Source: Collinsella aerofaciens (lineage in GTDB: Bacteria; Actinomycetota; Coriobacteriia; Coriobacteriales; Coriobacteriaceae). Taken from it: a DNA stretch of 50,763 nucleotides. Under the pieces are notes generated by a model. It was not told where the DNA came from and did no database searches. It was given only the letters and a program-made list of their open reading frames with translations. The stretch covers positions 1 through 50,763 of the forward strand of contig CAJMHW010000013.1 of the NCBI GenBank assembly GCA_905213325.1. Direction: 5' to 3'. Made by a program: the position numbers and the translations under genes. This document shows, in pieces, positions 26,247 through 34,029 of the stretch. Numbering within the stretch: position 1 is the stretch's first letter; the number at the start of each line of letters is the position of its first letter.

Positions 26247-27173
26247 CTACACGCCGACGACCACGAAGACAAACGCCAGAACGGCGATGCCCACGACGGC
26301 CCAGGTCTGATTGCCAAGCACCTTAAAACGCGAGCGCGAGCAGGAGTTCTCGATCACGCCGCATACGACAAAATCGATCAGGCACTTCACCAGGAAGATG
26401 ACTGCACCCAGAACAGCGGCGGCGCCCACGGTCGCGGGCTCGCCCCAGGGGACGAAGATCGCGCAGAACCAGGCGACGACCAGGACCTGCTTCATGGACA
26501 TGGCGAGCTTGGCCATCGCAAGCGACGGGCCGGAAAGCTCGGCGAGCGGACCTTCCTGAAGCTCTTGCTCGGCCTCGGCCTGATCAAACGGCAGCTTGCC
26601 GAGTTCCATGTAGCAGGCAATCGCAAAGGCGATGCCGGCGAGGATCACGGCGACCGGCGCGTCGATAGCGCCCGTCATGATGTGCTGACCCATGGTGGCG
26701 ATGTCGGTGGAGCCGCACACCAGGGCGGCGGCAAACAGTGCCAGCAGCATGGACGGCTCGATGAGCACGCTCATGAGCAGCTCGCGGACGCCGCCGATAC
26801 CGGCGTAGGCGTTGGACGAATCCACACCGCAGAGGGCGAAGAAGAAGCGGGCGAGCGCCAGACTGTACATGATGGTGATGGCGTCACCAAAGACCGGGAT
26901 GGGGCTTTGCGCCGTAAAGAGCGGCAGGCCCATCGCGAGCATAAAGGCGACGGCGAAGAACAGCGGCGGCATAATGCGCAGCGCAAAGCTCGCGTCCTCG
27001 CTCTGGGACTCGGGGCGCGCAAAGAGCTTGGCCAGGTCGCGATAGTCCTGCATGATGCTGGGTCCGCGACGGTTGTGCATCTTGGCGCGGATCACGCGGC
27101 CGAGACCGGAGAAGAACGGCGCGACGGCCATGACGACCACGCCCTGCAGAACGGCAAGTACGATGTTGTTCAT
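26247..27173 (-). CDS. hyfC: Membrane anchor subunit HyfC (HycD/NuoH-like)
   Basis: 308 residues, about eight hydrophobic segments. It joins the soluble hydrogenase arm to the membrane arm. The loop NRRGPSIMQDYRDLAKLFAR matches the NuoH/HycD RRGPxxxQxxxDxxKL signature, and LPFDQAEAEQELQEG matches the second signature (PFDLPEAExEL). It lies between hyfB and hyfD with short gaps, as in E. coli hyf. Confidence 0.93.
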   Translation of the reverse strand: MNNIVLAVLQGVVVMAVAPFFSGLGRVIRAKMHNRRGPSIMQDYRDLAKLFARPESQSEDASFALRIMPPLFFAVAFMLAMGLPLFTAQSPIPVFGDAITIMYSLALARFFFALCGVDSSNAYAGIGGVRELLMSVLIEPSMLLALFAAALVCGSTDIATMGQHIMTGAIDAPVAVILAGIAFAIACYMELGKLPFDQAEAEQELQEGPLAELSGPSLAMAKLAMSMKQVLVVAWFCAIFVPWGEPATVGAAAVLGAVIFLVKCLIDFVVCGVIENSCSRSRFKVLGNQTWAVVGIAVLAFVFVVVGV

Positions 27174-27185
27174 GCTCTCCCCTCC

Positions 27186-29204
27186 TTAACCCATTTGCAC
27201 GGCGAGCACGAGGAACACCACGAGTGCCGCGACGATGTAGCAGATATAGATGCTGTAGCTGCCGCCCTCGAGCTTAGTCGCGAGGTCGGCGAGCTTCTCG
27301 ACACCCTTATGCGGGGCATCGACGAGAACCTTGTCGGGTACGGGCTCCACAGCCTCGGCCACACCGGTGAGCTTCTGGAAGAAGTGCGCGATGGACCAGC
27401 AGACGGCCGTGCAGCGGTCACGCAGCGTGTAGAGCGGCTGCATAAACCAGGACACCTCGGAGGCAAAGGTCGTGGCCACGACGGGCATATGCTCGTTGGG
27501 AGCATAGCCGCATGCCCACGGCTGGGACTTCTGCACCTTACCGACGGTCTTGAGCTTGCGATAGCCGCAGGCAAGGCCGACGAGCACCACGAGCGCAATA
27601 GCGATCGCGGGCGTGGAGGTGGCAGCGCCGGAGTACTGGTTCATGAGCTCCATGCCCTCGGCGGCAAACACGCCACCGTACGGATGCAGCACGGACGCGG
27701 CGACATCGACCAGCACGGGCGCGATCACGGGAGCGCCAATGCCCAGCACGACGCAGATGGCCGCGAGCAGGCCCTGCGCAAACACCATGGGGGCGGGAAC
27801 CTCCTTGGCATTGGCCGCGGCCTCGGAGCGGGGCGCGGAGGCAAAGGAGACGCCATAGGCCTTGACGAAGCACGTGACAGCCAGAGCGCCGGTAATGGCA
27901 AGCGCGACGGCAGCGAACACGGCCACGATCATGACGGCCTTGTCACCCTGCATGGCGGCGTTAAAGAGCGACTGGTAGGTAAACCACTCGGACACAAAGC
28001 CGTTGAAGGGTGGGATGGCCGAAATGGCAAGCGCGCCAACGAGGAAGCAGATGGCCGTTGCCGGCATACGACGGAACAGGCCGCCCATCTTCTCCATATT
28101 GCGCGTACCCGTGGAGTACAGCAGCGCACCGGCGCCCAAGAACAGCTCGCCCTTAAACATCGCGTGGTTAAACGTGTGGTAGAGGGCGGCCATCAGGGCC
28201 AGGACGGCGATGCCGACCGAGTTGAGCGCCATGGCGGCCATGGAGGCGCCGACGCCGAGCAGAATGATGCCGATGTTCTCGACGGAGTGATAGGCCAGCA
28301 GGCGCTTGATGTCATGCTCCTGCAGGGCGAAGGCCACGCCGAGGACCGACGAGACCGCACCGAAGACCATGACCATAAGGCCCCACCAGACCTGAACGCC
28401 CGAGGCGGAGAGCAGGTCGAGGCCCACCTTGAGAATGCCGAAGATACCGATCTTGATCATGCCGCCGGACATGAGGGCCGACACGTTGGACGGCGCCTCG
28501 GGATGTGCCTTGGGCAGCCAGCCGTGCAGCGGGATGATACCGGCCTTGGCGCCAAAGCCAAAGAAGGCGAGCACGAAGCACACGGATGCGACCGCGGGGC
28601 TAAACTGCGTGGCACGGAAATCCGCAAAGGCAAACGAGCCACCGGCAAAGTTGGTCATGGTGAGGAAGCTCGCCATGATGAGCACGAAGCCCACGTGCGC
28701 GATCACAAAGTAGAGCCAACCGCCATGAATGGAGTTCTCGTTCTCCTCGATCACGACCAGGAAGTACGAGGTCAGCGACATGAGCTCAAAGGCGACCAGG
28801 AACCAAAACACGTTGTCGGCGGTGATGACGAGCATCATGGACGCCACGAAGGTGTTAAAGAAGAAGCCGGCACGGCCCTTTTTGCCCGGGTACTCATCAA
28901 AGTAGTTGAGACCGTAGATCGAACCGGCAAACGCGAGCACCGAGATGAGCGCCACGAACAGGCCGGACAGCTGATTGAGCAGCAGCTGGAAATGGGCAAA
29001 CGGGAAGAACACGATGGTGTCGACCGACGTGACATCGCCAAGCACGGCCTCGAGGCCCGCGATGAACGACAGCACGGCCGCGACGGCGCCGATCAGGCAG
29101 CCGGCGGTCTTGGCGGCGTTGTCGGCCTTAATCAGCAGAACCGAGGCGAGCGCACCGATGCACGAGACGGCAAGCGATGCGATAAACAGCGTCATGCTAT
29201 CCAT
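27186..29204 (-). CDS. hyfB: Membrane antiporter-like subunit HyfB (HycC/NuoL-like)
   Basis: 672 residues, matching E. coli HyfB in length, with about 15 hydrophobic segments and a long C-terminal soluble and membrane-anchored tail (QPWACGYAPNEHMPV, then a last TM). Antiporter motifs include GFGAKAGIIPLHGWLPKAHP, SVENIGIILLGVGASM and ALYHTFNHAMFKGELFLGAG. It is the largest membrane subunit, next to hyfC. Its start overlaps the end of hyfA by 8 bases, so the two are translationally linked; an alternative ATG three codons later is possible. Confidence 0.92.
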   Translation of the reverse strand: MDSMTLFIASLAVSCIGALASVLLIKADNAAKTAGCLIGAVAAVLSFIAGLEAVLGDVTSVDTIVFFPFAHFQLLLNQLSGLFVALISVLAFAGSIYGLNYFDEYPGKKGRAGFFFNTFVASMMLVITADNVFWFLVAFELMSLTSYFLVVIEENENSIHGGWLYFVIAHVGFVLIMASFLTMTNFAGGSFAFADFRATQFSPAVASVCFVLAFFGFGAKAGIIPLHGWLPKAHPEAPSNVSALMSGGMIKIGIFGILKVGLDLLSASGVQVWWGLMVMVFGAVSSVLGVAFALQEHDIKRLLAYHSVENIGIILLGVGASMAAMALNSVGIAVLALMAALYHTFNHAMFKGELFLGAGALLYSTGTRNMEKMGGLFRRMPATAICFLVGALAISAIPPFNGFVSEWFTYQSLFNAAMQGDKAVMIVAVFAAVALAITGALAVTCFVKAYGVSFASAPRSEAAANAKEVPAPMVFAQGLLAAICVVLGIGAPVIAPVLVDVAASVLHPYGGVFAAEGMELMNQYSGAATSTPAIAIALVVLVGLACGYRKLKTVGKVQKSQPWACGYAPNEHMPVVATTFASEVSWFMQPLYTLRDRCTAVCWSIAHFFQKLTGVAEAVEPVPDKVLVDAPHKGVEKLADLATKLEGGSYSIYICYIVAALVVFLVLAVQMG

Positions 29205-29814
29205 TGTTTACGCTCCCTTCTGCTTTCTCGGACAGGCCCTGGGCCACAGCGGTAACGTCGACGACCGGACCGTTTTCGATCGAGCGCAGGCGCTTGGCCT
29301 CGTCGAGCTCGCGATCGGCCGCGCCACCCATGACGGTCAGCGCCTTGGTAGGGCACGCCGCCACACAATGCGGGCCGTCCGGATCGAATGCGCACAGGTC
29401 GCACTTGACAGCGCAGGTGTACTGGCCGGGAGCCCACGTAAGCAGGCTGCTCAGGGACTTAGGATACGAAGGCGTCGGGTCGCACATGCCTGCGACACCG
29501 GCGATAGACGTGCCATCGGGATGGATGGCTCCGAAGGGGCACGCGATGGCGCACAGCCTGCACCCGATGCACTCCTGCTCCTTGACGTGGATGCGATCGC
29601 CATCGTGCTCGATGGCATTCACCGGGCAAACCTCGGCGCAGGGGGCACCCTCGCAATGGTGGCAGGCAAGGGCGGCCGAAATACCGCCGGTCTTCACGAG
29701 CGCCAGGCGCGGCGTATCCTGAAGACCCTGCATCCGGTGGGCGTCGGCACAGGCGGACTGGCATGTTCCGCAGCCGATGCACCTCTCCGGGTTGATGTCG
29801 ATGAAGCGGTTCAT
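29197..29814 (-). CDS. hyfA: HyfA/HycB-type 4Fe-4S electron transfer subunit
   Basis: About 205 residues with four 4Fe-4S motifs: CIGCGTCQSACADAHRM, CHHCEGAPCAEVCPVNAI, CIGCRLCAIACPFGAI and a CDLCAFDPDGPHCVAACP block. It passes electrons from formate dehydrogenase to the HyfH/HyfI chain. The ATG at 29814 (MNRFIDINPERC) follows AAAGGAAG. It is a paralog of the protein encoded at 32192-32710, on the other side of fdhF. The gene is separated from fdhF by a strong hairpin (29837-29871) and overlaps hyfB. Confidence 0.9.
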   Translation of the reverse strand: MNRFIDINPERCIGCGTCQSACADAHRMQGLQDTPRLALVKTGGISAALACHHCEGAPCAEVCPVNAIEHDGDRIHVKEQECIGCRLCAIACPFGAIHPDGTSIAGVAGMCDPTPSYPKSLSSLLTWAPGQYTCAVKCDLCAFDPDGPHCVAACPTKALTVMGGAADRELDEAKRLRSIENGPVVDVTAVAQGLSEKAEGSVNNG

Positions 29815-29836
29815 CCCCACTTCCTTTCAAAATAAC

Positions 29837-29871
29837 GGGCCGGGCTCCCGAACGTACGGGACGCCCGGCCC
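29837..29871 (-). terminator. Strong intercistronic hairpin between fdhF and hyfA
   Basis: GGGCCGGGC (29837-29845) pairs with GCCCGGCCC (29863-29871), and inside that TCCCG pairs with CGGGA, giving a nearly continuous 14-bp stem. On the minus strand it is followed by GTTATTTTG. It could be a partial terminator or an RNA-stability element that sets the ratio between formate dehydrogenase and the membrane complex. Confidence 0.6.
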
Positions 29872-29892
29872 AAATAGCCAACGAGAACGGGA

Positions 29893-32115
29893 CTACACGA
29901 TTTGGTTCACGTGCGTCTCGTCGTCGAACTTGGCGGCGCCGGGCTCAACGTCCTGGGGAGCGGCGGCGTCCACCAGAGCCTGCTTGAGCTCGGTGTATTG
30001 ACGCTCGACCTCGCCCTCGGCCCAGACCTGGTCGGCGATAGCGTCGACCTGGCAGGCGGAGAACTTGTCCTCGGGCGTGTGCGAGACCGGGTCGACCTTG
30101 TGAATGGTCAGCTCGTTGCATTTGCCGATCCACCACTGGTAGGTCATGTAGACCGTGCCCTTGTTGATGCGATCGCTCACGTCGGCACGGCTGTATACCT
30201 GGCCGCGGCGGCTGTGAATCGAGACGATGTCGCCATTCTTGATGCCGCGTGCCTCGGCGTCCGCGGGATTCATGCGGACAAAGCCGGGCTCGTCGGCGAG
30301 CAGTGCCAGCGTCTTGCAGTTGCCGGTCATCGAGCGGCAGCTGTAGTGGCCGACCTCGCGGACGGTGCACAGGATGAGCGGGTACTCATCATCGGGAAGC
30401 TCGGAGGGCGCCTCCCAGTCGTGCGCCATCAGGTTGGCGCGGCCGTCCTTGGTGGTGAACTTGCCACCAGCGAACATGTCGGGCGTACCGTGGTCGTTCA
30501 CATCGGTGCTCTTGACGGGCCACTGGGCGTAGCCGCCCTCGGGAGCCATCTTCTCGTAGGTCGCGCCCACAAAGTTGGGGCACAGGCTAATGCACTCGTT
30601 CCAGATCTGCTCGGTGTTGTCGTAGTGCATGGGGTAGCCCATACGCGTAGACAGGTCCGCGAAGATCTCCCAGTCGTGGCGGCACTCGCCCTTGGGCGGA
30701 ACAGCCGCATCAAAGTGCTGGAAGCTACGGTCGGATGCGGTAAAGACACCCTCGTGCTCGCCCCAAGAGGTAGCGGGCAGGATGACGTCGGCGAGCATGG
30801 TCGTCTGCGTCATGAAGATGTCCTGGCAAATGAACAGATCCAGCTCGGAGAGCGTCTTGCGCATACCGGCCGAATCGGGCTCGGTCTGCACCGGGTCCTC
30901 GCCGTAGTTGTAGAAGCAGTGCACCTTGCCCTCGTCGACCAGGTGGCCCAGGTCGGTGAGCTTGTAGCCCTCCTCGAGCGGGAGCTTTTCCTCGGGCACG
31001 CCCCAAGCCTTGGCAAACTTGGCACGCACTGCCGGGTCGGTGACTTTCTGGTAGCCAGGGTACAGGTTGGGCAGCATGCCCATATCGCAGGAGCCCTGGA
31101 CGTTGTTCTGACCGCGCACGGGCGCGAGGCCGGAATTGGGTTTGCCGATCTGGCCGGCAACGCAGGCGATGGAGGCGATGGTGTGCACCGTCTTCAGGTT
31201 CTGCTTCTGCTGGCATACGCCCATGCCCCAGCCAATGATGGCAGAGGGCTTCGCCGTGGCGTACATCTCGGCAGCTTGGTGGATCAGCGCGGGCTCGACA
31301 CCCGTGATGTCCTGTACGGATTCGGGAGTGTAGTTCTTGATGGTCTCCCACCACTCGTCAAAGCCGTTCGTGTGCTCGGCGACGAATTCCTTGTCGTAGA
31401 GGCCATCGTTGATCAAGCAGTTGGCAAAGGCGTTGAGGAACGCAACGTTGCAACCGTTCTTGATCGGAAGGTAGAGATCGGCGATACGCGCGGTTTCGAT
31501 ATGGCGCGGATCGGCGACGATGATCTTGCAACCCTTTTCTTTGGCTCGCACGATACGCCTTGCGACGATGGGGTGCGAATCGGCAGGGTTATAGCCGAAG
31601 AGGAAAATGCAGCCCGCATCCTCCATACCGGGGATGGAGCATGACATGCAACCTGAACCAACCGTGTCCATCAGACCGAGGACAGTAGGGCCGTGTCAAG
31701 TACGGGCGCAGTTGTCCACGCTGTGGGTGCCGATGCACGCACGCGTAAACTTCTGCATGACGTAGTTCGCCTCATTGCCGCCGCCTCGCGAAGAGCCGGT
31801 GGTCATGACAGCGTTAGGACCATATTCGTCAATTATGGCCTGCATCTTAGATGCGGTGAAATCCAGTGCCTCGTCCCAGCTTACGCGCTCAAGATCCGCG
31901 CCCTTGGTGCGGCGGATCATCGGGTGCAGTACGCGAGGAGTCAAGATCTTGGTGTCGTTGATGAAGTCGTAGCCGCTCATGCCCTTAAGGCACAGCTCGC
32001 TCTGGTTGGTGATGCCGTTGAGCGGTTCGGTGCCCACGACCTGGCCGTTTTGGACCAGGAGGTTAAACTGGCAACCGGCGCCGCAGTACGGGCAGATCAC
32101 TTTATGCTTCTCCAT
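29893..32115 (-). CDS. fdhF: FdhF-type formate dehydrogenase H, selenoprotein (Sec140 encoded by TGA)
   Basis: 740 residues when TGA at 31698-31696 is read as selenocysteine. The frame is continuous on both sides (ending NCART, then U, then HGPTVLGLMDTVGSGCMS). The Sec falls at codon 140, the same position as in E. coli FdhF. An N-terminal 4Fe-4S motif (CPYCGAGC plus a later Cys) is followed by bis-MGD binding domains (WDEALDFTASKM, IIVADPRHIETARIADLYLP, GWGMGVCQQKQNLKTVH) and a C-terminal lid domain (NPADAEARGIKNGDIV). It oxidises formate to CO2 and feeds two HycB-type carriers encoded on either side. A hairpin 11 nt after the TGA has the GGTCTG loop of the E. coli SECIS. The ATG at 32115 follows GGAGGG. 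An automated caller would split it into two genes. Confidence 0.96.
31665..31698 (-). promoter_or_regulatory. Sec codon and SECIS hairpin of fdhF
   Basis: TGA (31698-31696) is followed after 11 nt by TGTCC...GGACA (31684-31665), whose loop contains TCGGTCTGAT. Spacing and loop match the E. coli fdhF SECIS, where AGGTCTGC is presented 11 nt after the UGA, so SelB should recognise it. Confidence 0.88.
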
Positions 32116-32191
32116 GACACCCTCCTTCCTTTCTCTGCTACCGAATGCTCGGTACTTGTTTGACAATCATTGGGCCTGTATGGCCGCCCGC

Positions 32192-32710
32192 TTACGCCTC
32201 GTTTTCGATGGTGGCGCGGGCACGCTCGGCAGTCAGTTCTGCCAGGCGCTCCTCGTCATCCAGGGTGAGGCCCTTGGTCGGGCACGCCTCGGCACACGCC
32301 GGACCGCCGGGACGGTCCACGCACAGGTCGCACTTGAGCACGAAGCTCTTGGTCTGCGAACCCACGCGAACGTCGCCCATCAAGACCGGAACCTGCGTGG
32401 TCGCCACGCTCACGGCGCCAAAGGGGCATGCCATGACGCAGCTCTTGCAGCCGATGCAGTTGTCCTCGTTGACGCCGATACGATGGTTCTTTGGATCAAA
32501 GAACAAGGCGCCCGTAGGACAGGCCTTCGCGCACGGTGCATCCTCGCAGTGATGGCAAGCCACCGGTGCGGAGATCTCGTACGTACGCGTCACGCGCAGG
32601 CGCGGCGCGGCGATGTTGCCGGGGATGTCGTGCGCCTCGATGCACGCCGCCATACAGGTTTGGCACCCAATGCAGCGTGAGGAATCGGCTACGACTCGTT
32701 TATTGCCCAT
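32192..32710 (-). CDS. HycB-like 4Fe-4S electron carrier of formate dehydrogenase
   Basis: About 172 residues with four 4Fe-4S motifs (CIGCQTCMAACIEAHDI, CHHCEDAPCAKACPTGAL, CIGCKSCVMACPFGAV, CDLCVDRPGGPACAEACP). It is the first gene of the formate hydrogenlyase operon and probably the direct partner of FdhF. The ATG at 32710 (MGNKRVVADSSRC) has GGAGGG upstream; the longer frame to 32818 is unlikely. It is a paralog of hyfA, so the operon encodes two such carriers around fdhF, allowing one to hand electrons to the hydrogenase and the other perhaps to another acceptor. Name left blank because hycB, hydN and hyfA are equally close by eye. Confidence 0.88.
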   Translation of the reverse strand: MGNKRVVADSSRCIGCQTCMAACIEAHDIPGNIAAPRLRVTRTYEISAPVACHHCEDAPCAKACPTGALFFDPKNHRIGVNEDNCIGCKSCVMACPFGAVSVATTQVPVLMGDVRVGSQTKSFVLKCDLCVDRPGGPACAEACPTKGLTLDDEERLAELTAERARATIENEA

Positions 32711-33137
32711 GTTGTTCACTCCCTCCTGAATCCCATGCCGGAGAGACCCTGTCGACGTTGCTCCAAGCCGCCCGTGGCCTGGCATCGACATATCGAATGC
32801 ATGCGGCGAAACAGGCACTTCGATAGAATTCCTCCAACGATATACAGGTTAAATATACGCAGTTGCAGGTGGCAAACTTGAGCATAGGCCCTGCAATACG
32901 GGTGTATTGCAGGGGTTTTGGCAGGTTGGAATTATTCTCTAGAGGCTATAAAGGTGAGTGTATTACATGCGTACGCCTCAGAGATTTTTACGCACTCTCA
33001 TTTTGGATGTATTACGCTTGTATACATGTTAATGGTTATTTACTTGAGCGAAATAAAGTAATCGTTATAAGATGCTCAAGTATCGGCACATGCCGCATTT
33101 GACCGACTGTATTGCACGCTCATTAAGGGGGCCAGTG
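32711..33137. promoter_or_regulatory. Divergent control region between the formate hydrogenlyase operon and the toxin-antitoxin pair
   Basis: 427 bases without a convincing gene. Seen: a perfect 11-bp hairpin followed by GTTTT on the plus strand at 32889-32919 (CCCTGCAATAC/GTATTGCAGGG); four copies of TGTATTRC at 32903, 32959, 33008 and 33108; and the antitoxin promoter and operator at 33041-33082. The minus-strand promoter of the hydrogenlyase operon must lie here, but no good -35/-10 pair stands out. There is no nearby FhlA/HyfR-type regulator gene. Confidence 0.55.
33041..33082 (+). promoter_or_regulatory. Promoter and palindromic operator of the toxin-antitoxin pair
   Basis: A -35 TTGAGC (33044-33049), 16-bp spacer and -10 TATAAG (33066-33071) are flanked by a perfect 9-bp inverted repeat, TACTTGAGC (33041-33049) and GCTCAAGTA (33074-33082). 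A site covering both the -35 and the transcription start is what an autoregulating antitoxin would bind. Confidence 0.6.
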
Positions 33138-33461
33138 ATGTCATCGACTCAAAAACGAGCCATCCTGCAGGTGCGCATTCACGAGGAAGACAAGCAACAT
33201 GCCGAACGTCTCTACGACGCCATGGGCACATCGCTCGCCGAGGCCGTCCGTCTTTTTGTCGCGCAGAGCATTTTGATGCGCAAGCTCCCCTTTCAGCCGG
33301 TCGCCGTGCGCTCAAAGGACGGCACCGCCGCCTATGGATCGCTCAAAGCATATGGTGACCCCAATCGCCGCTCCGAGGAGCGCAATGCCTGGATTGAATA
33401 CCTTGCCACAGAAAGTGACGATTCAATTTTGGGTCCCGAGGAAGTAGATATCCATGAGTAG
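33138..33461 (+). CDS. RelB/DinJ-family antitoxin
   Basis: About 107 residues. The N-terminal part is a ribbon-helix-helix DNA-binding domain of the RelB/DinJ type (KRAILQVRIHEEDKQHAERLYDAMG, then TSLAEAVRLFVAQSILMRKLPF). The C-terminal half is charged and would wrap the toxin. The ATG at 33138 follows AGGGGG; the longer frame starting at 33072 is rejected because it would overlap the palindromic operator. It overlaps the PIN gene by 8 bases. RelB/DinJ antitoxins normally pair with RelE/YafQ ribonucleases, so the PIN partner is unusual. Confidence 0.82.
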   Translation: MSSTQKRAILQVRIHEEDKQHAERLYDAMGTSLAEAVRLFVAQSILMRKLPFQPVAVRSKDGTAAYGSLKAYGDPNRRSEERNAWIEYLATESDDSILGPEEVDIHE

Positions 33462-33951
33462 CACCATCATCGACGAGACCGTCATCCTTCGCTATCTGCT
33501 CGACGATGACGAGGTCCTGTCACCGCGCGCCGCCAAGGTCATCGCCACGCGCACCGCTCGTGTCTACCCCGAAATCATCACGCGCGTCGTGGTCACGCTG
33601 CGCGACGTCTATAAAGTTCCCCGCGTTGAGATTGCTGCGGCCATGAAAAGGCTGCTCGATGACGTCATGGTCGACGAGCCCACCGTTGTCGCCCTTGCCG
33701 TCAAACTCTTTGGCAAGACCCATATGGACTTTACCGACTGTCTCCTCGCAGCCCGAACCGCCATCTACAACGATGATGTCGTGAGCTTTGGCAAGCCCAT
33801 CATCCAAGGCATGATCGATTACCGCCGCAAGCGCCAAACCGCTGCCGACGCCCGCGACCGCGCCGCCGACGTCCGCGGCCGCGCCGCCGAAGCCCGCAGC
33901 CACGGCACCGATGCCACCATCGACAAGCTCCGCCATCACGGTCGCCACTAA
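33454..33951 (+). CDS. PIN-domain toxin-like protein with charged repeat tail
   Basis: 165 residues. Residues 1-128 resemble a PIN ribonuclease (IDETVILRYLLDDDE; YPEIITRVVVTLRDVYKVP; HMDFTDCLLAARTAIYND; VVSFGKPI). Of the usual acidic quartet, the first Asp, one Glu and the DFTD Asp remain, but DTN reads DET and the last Asp (normally in TFDxxF) is Gly, so activity may be reduced. The C-terminal ~35 residues are a low-complexity tail of Ala/Arg/Asp repeats (ADARDRAADVRGRAAEAR) with no PIN counterpart. The ATG overlaps the antitoxin gene by 8 bases. Fold assignment is by eye. Confidence 0.75.
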   Translation: MSSTIIDETVILRYLLDDDEVLSPRAAKVIATRTARVYPEIITRVVVTLRDVYKVPRVEIAAAMKRLLDDVMVDEPTVVALAVKLFGKTHMDFTDCLLAARTAIYNDDVVSFGKPIIQGMIDYRRKRQTAADARDRAADVRGRAAEARSHGTDATIDKLRHHGRH

Positions 33952-33966
33952 CCCCATCCCCACCTG

Positions 33967-34029
33967 AGTTGCGGTGAAATACGGACTGATGCCTTTAAAG
34001 GCCACAACAGTCCGTATTTCACCGCAACT
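33967..34029. repeat. Palindromic repeat A, copy 2
   Basis: Perfect 22-bp inverted repeat (33967-33988 and 34008-34029; core GCGGTGAAATACGGACTG) with a 19-nt loop containing the palindrome GCCTTTAAAGGC. It sits between the PIN gene and the convergent gene at 34019 and supplies that gene's last codons and its TGA stop. It may act as a two-way terminator. Confidence 0.85.

Noticed and set aside
29893..32115. fdhF as two genes or a pseudogene broken by a stop codon
   Set aside because: The stop is TGA at the known Sec position, the frame is unchanged on both sides, a SECIS hairpin follows at the right distance, and the full selenocysteine machinery is in the window.
32711..32900. Sigma-54 promoter for the formate hydrogenlyase operon, as in E. 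coli
   Set aside because: No GG-N10-GC element stands out, there is no FhlA/HyfR gene nearby, and Actinobacteria generally lack sigma-54.
33835..33945. Short repeats at the end of the PIN gene as a CRISPR or minisatellite
   Set aside because: Units are short, imperfect and in frame, coding for an Ala/Arg/Asp tail. There are no spacers and no cas genes.
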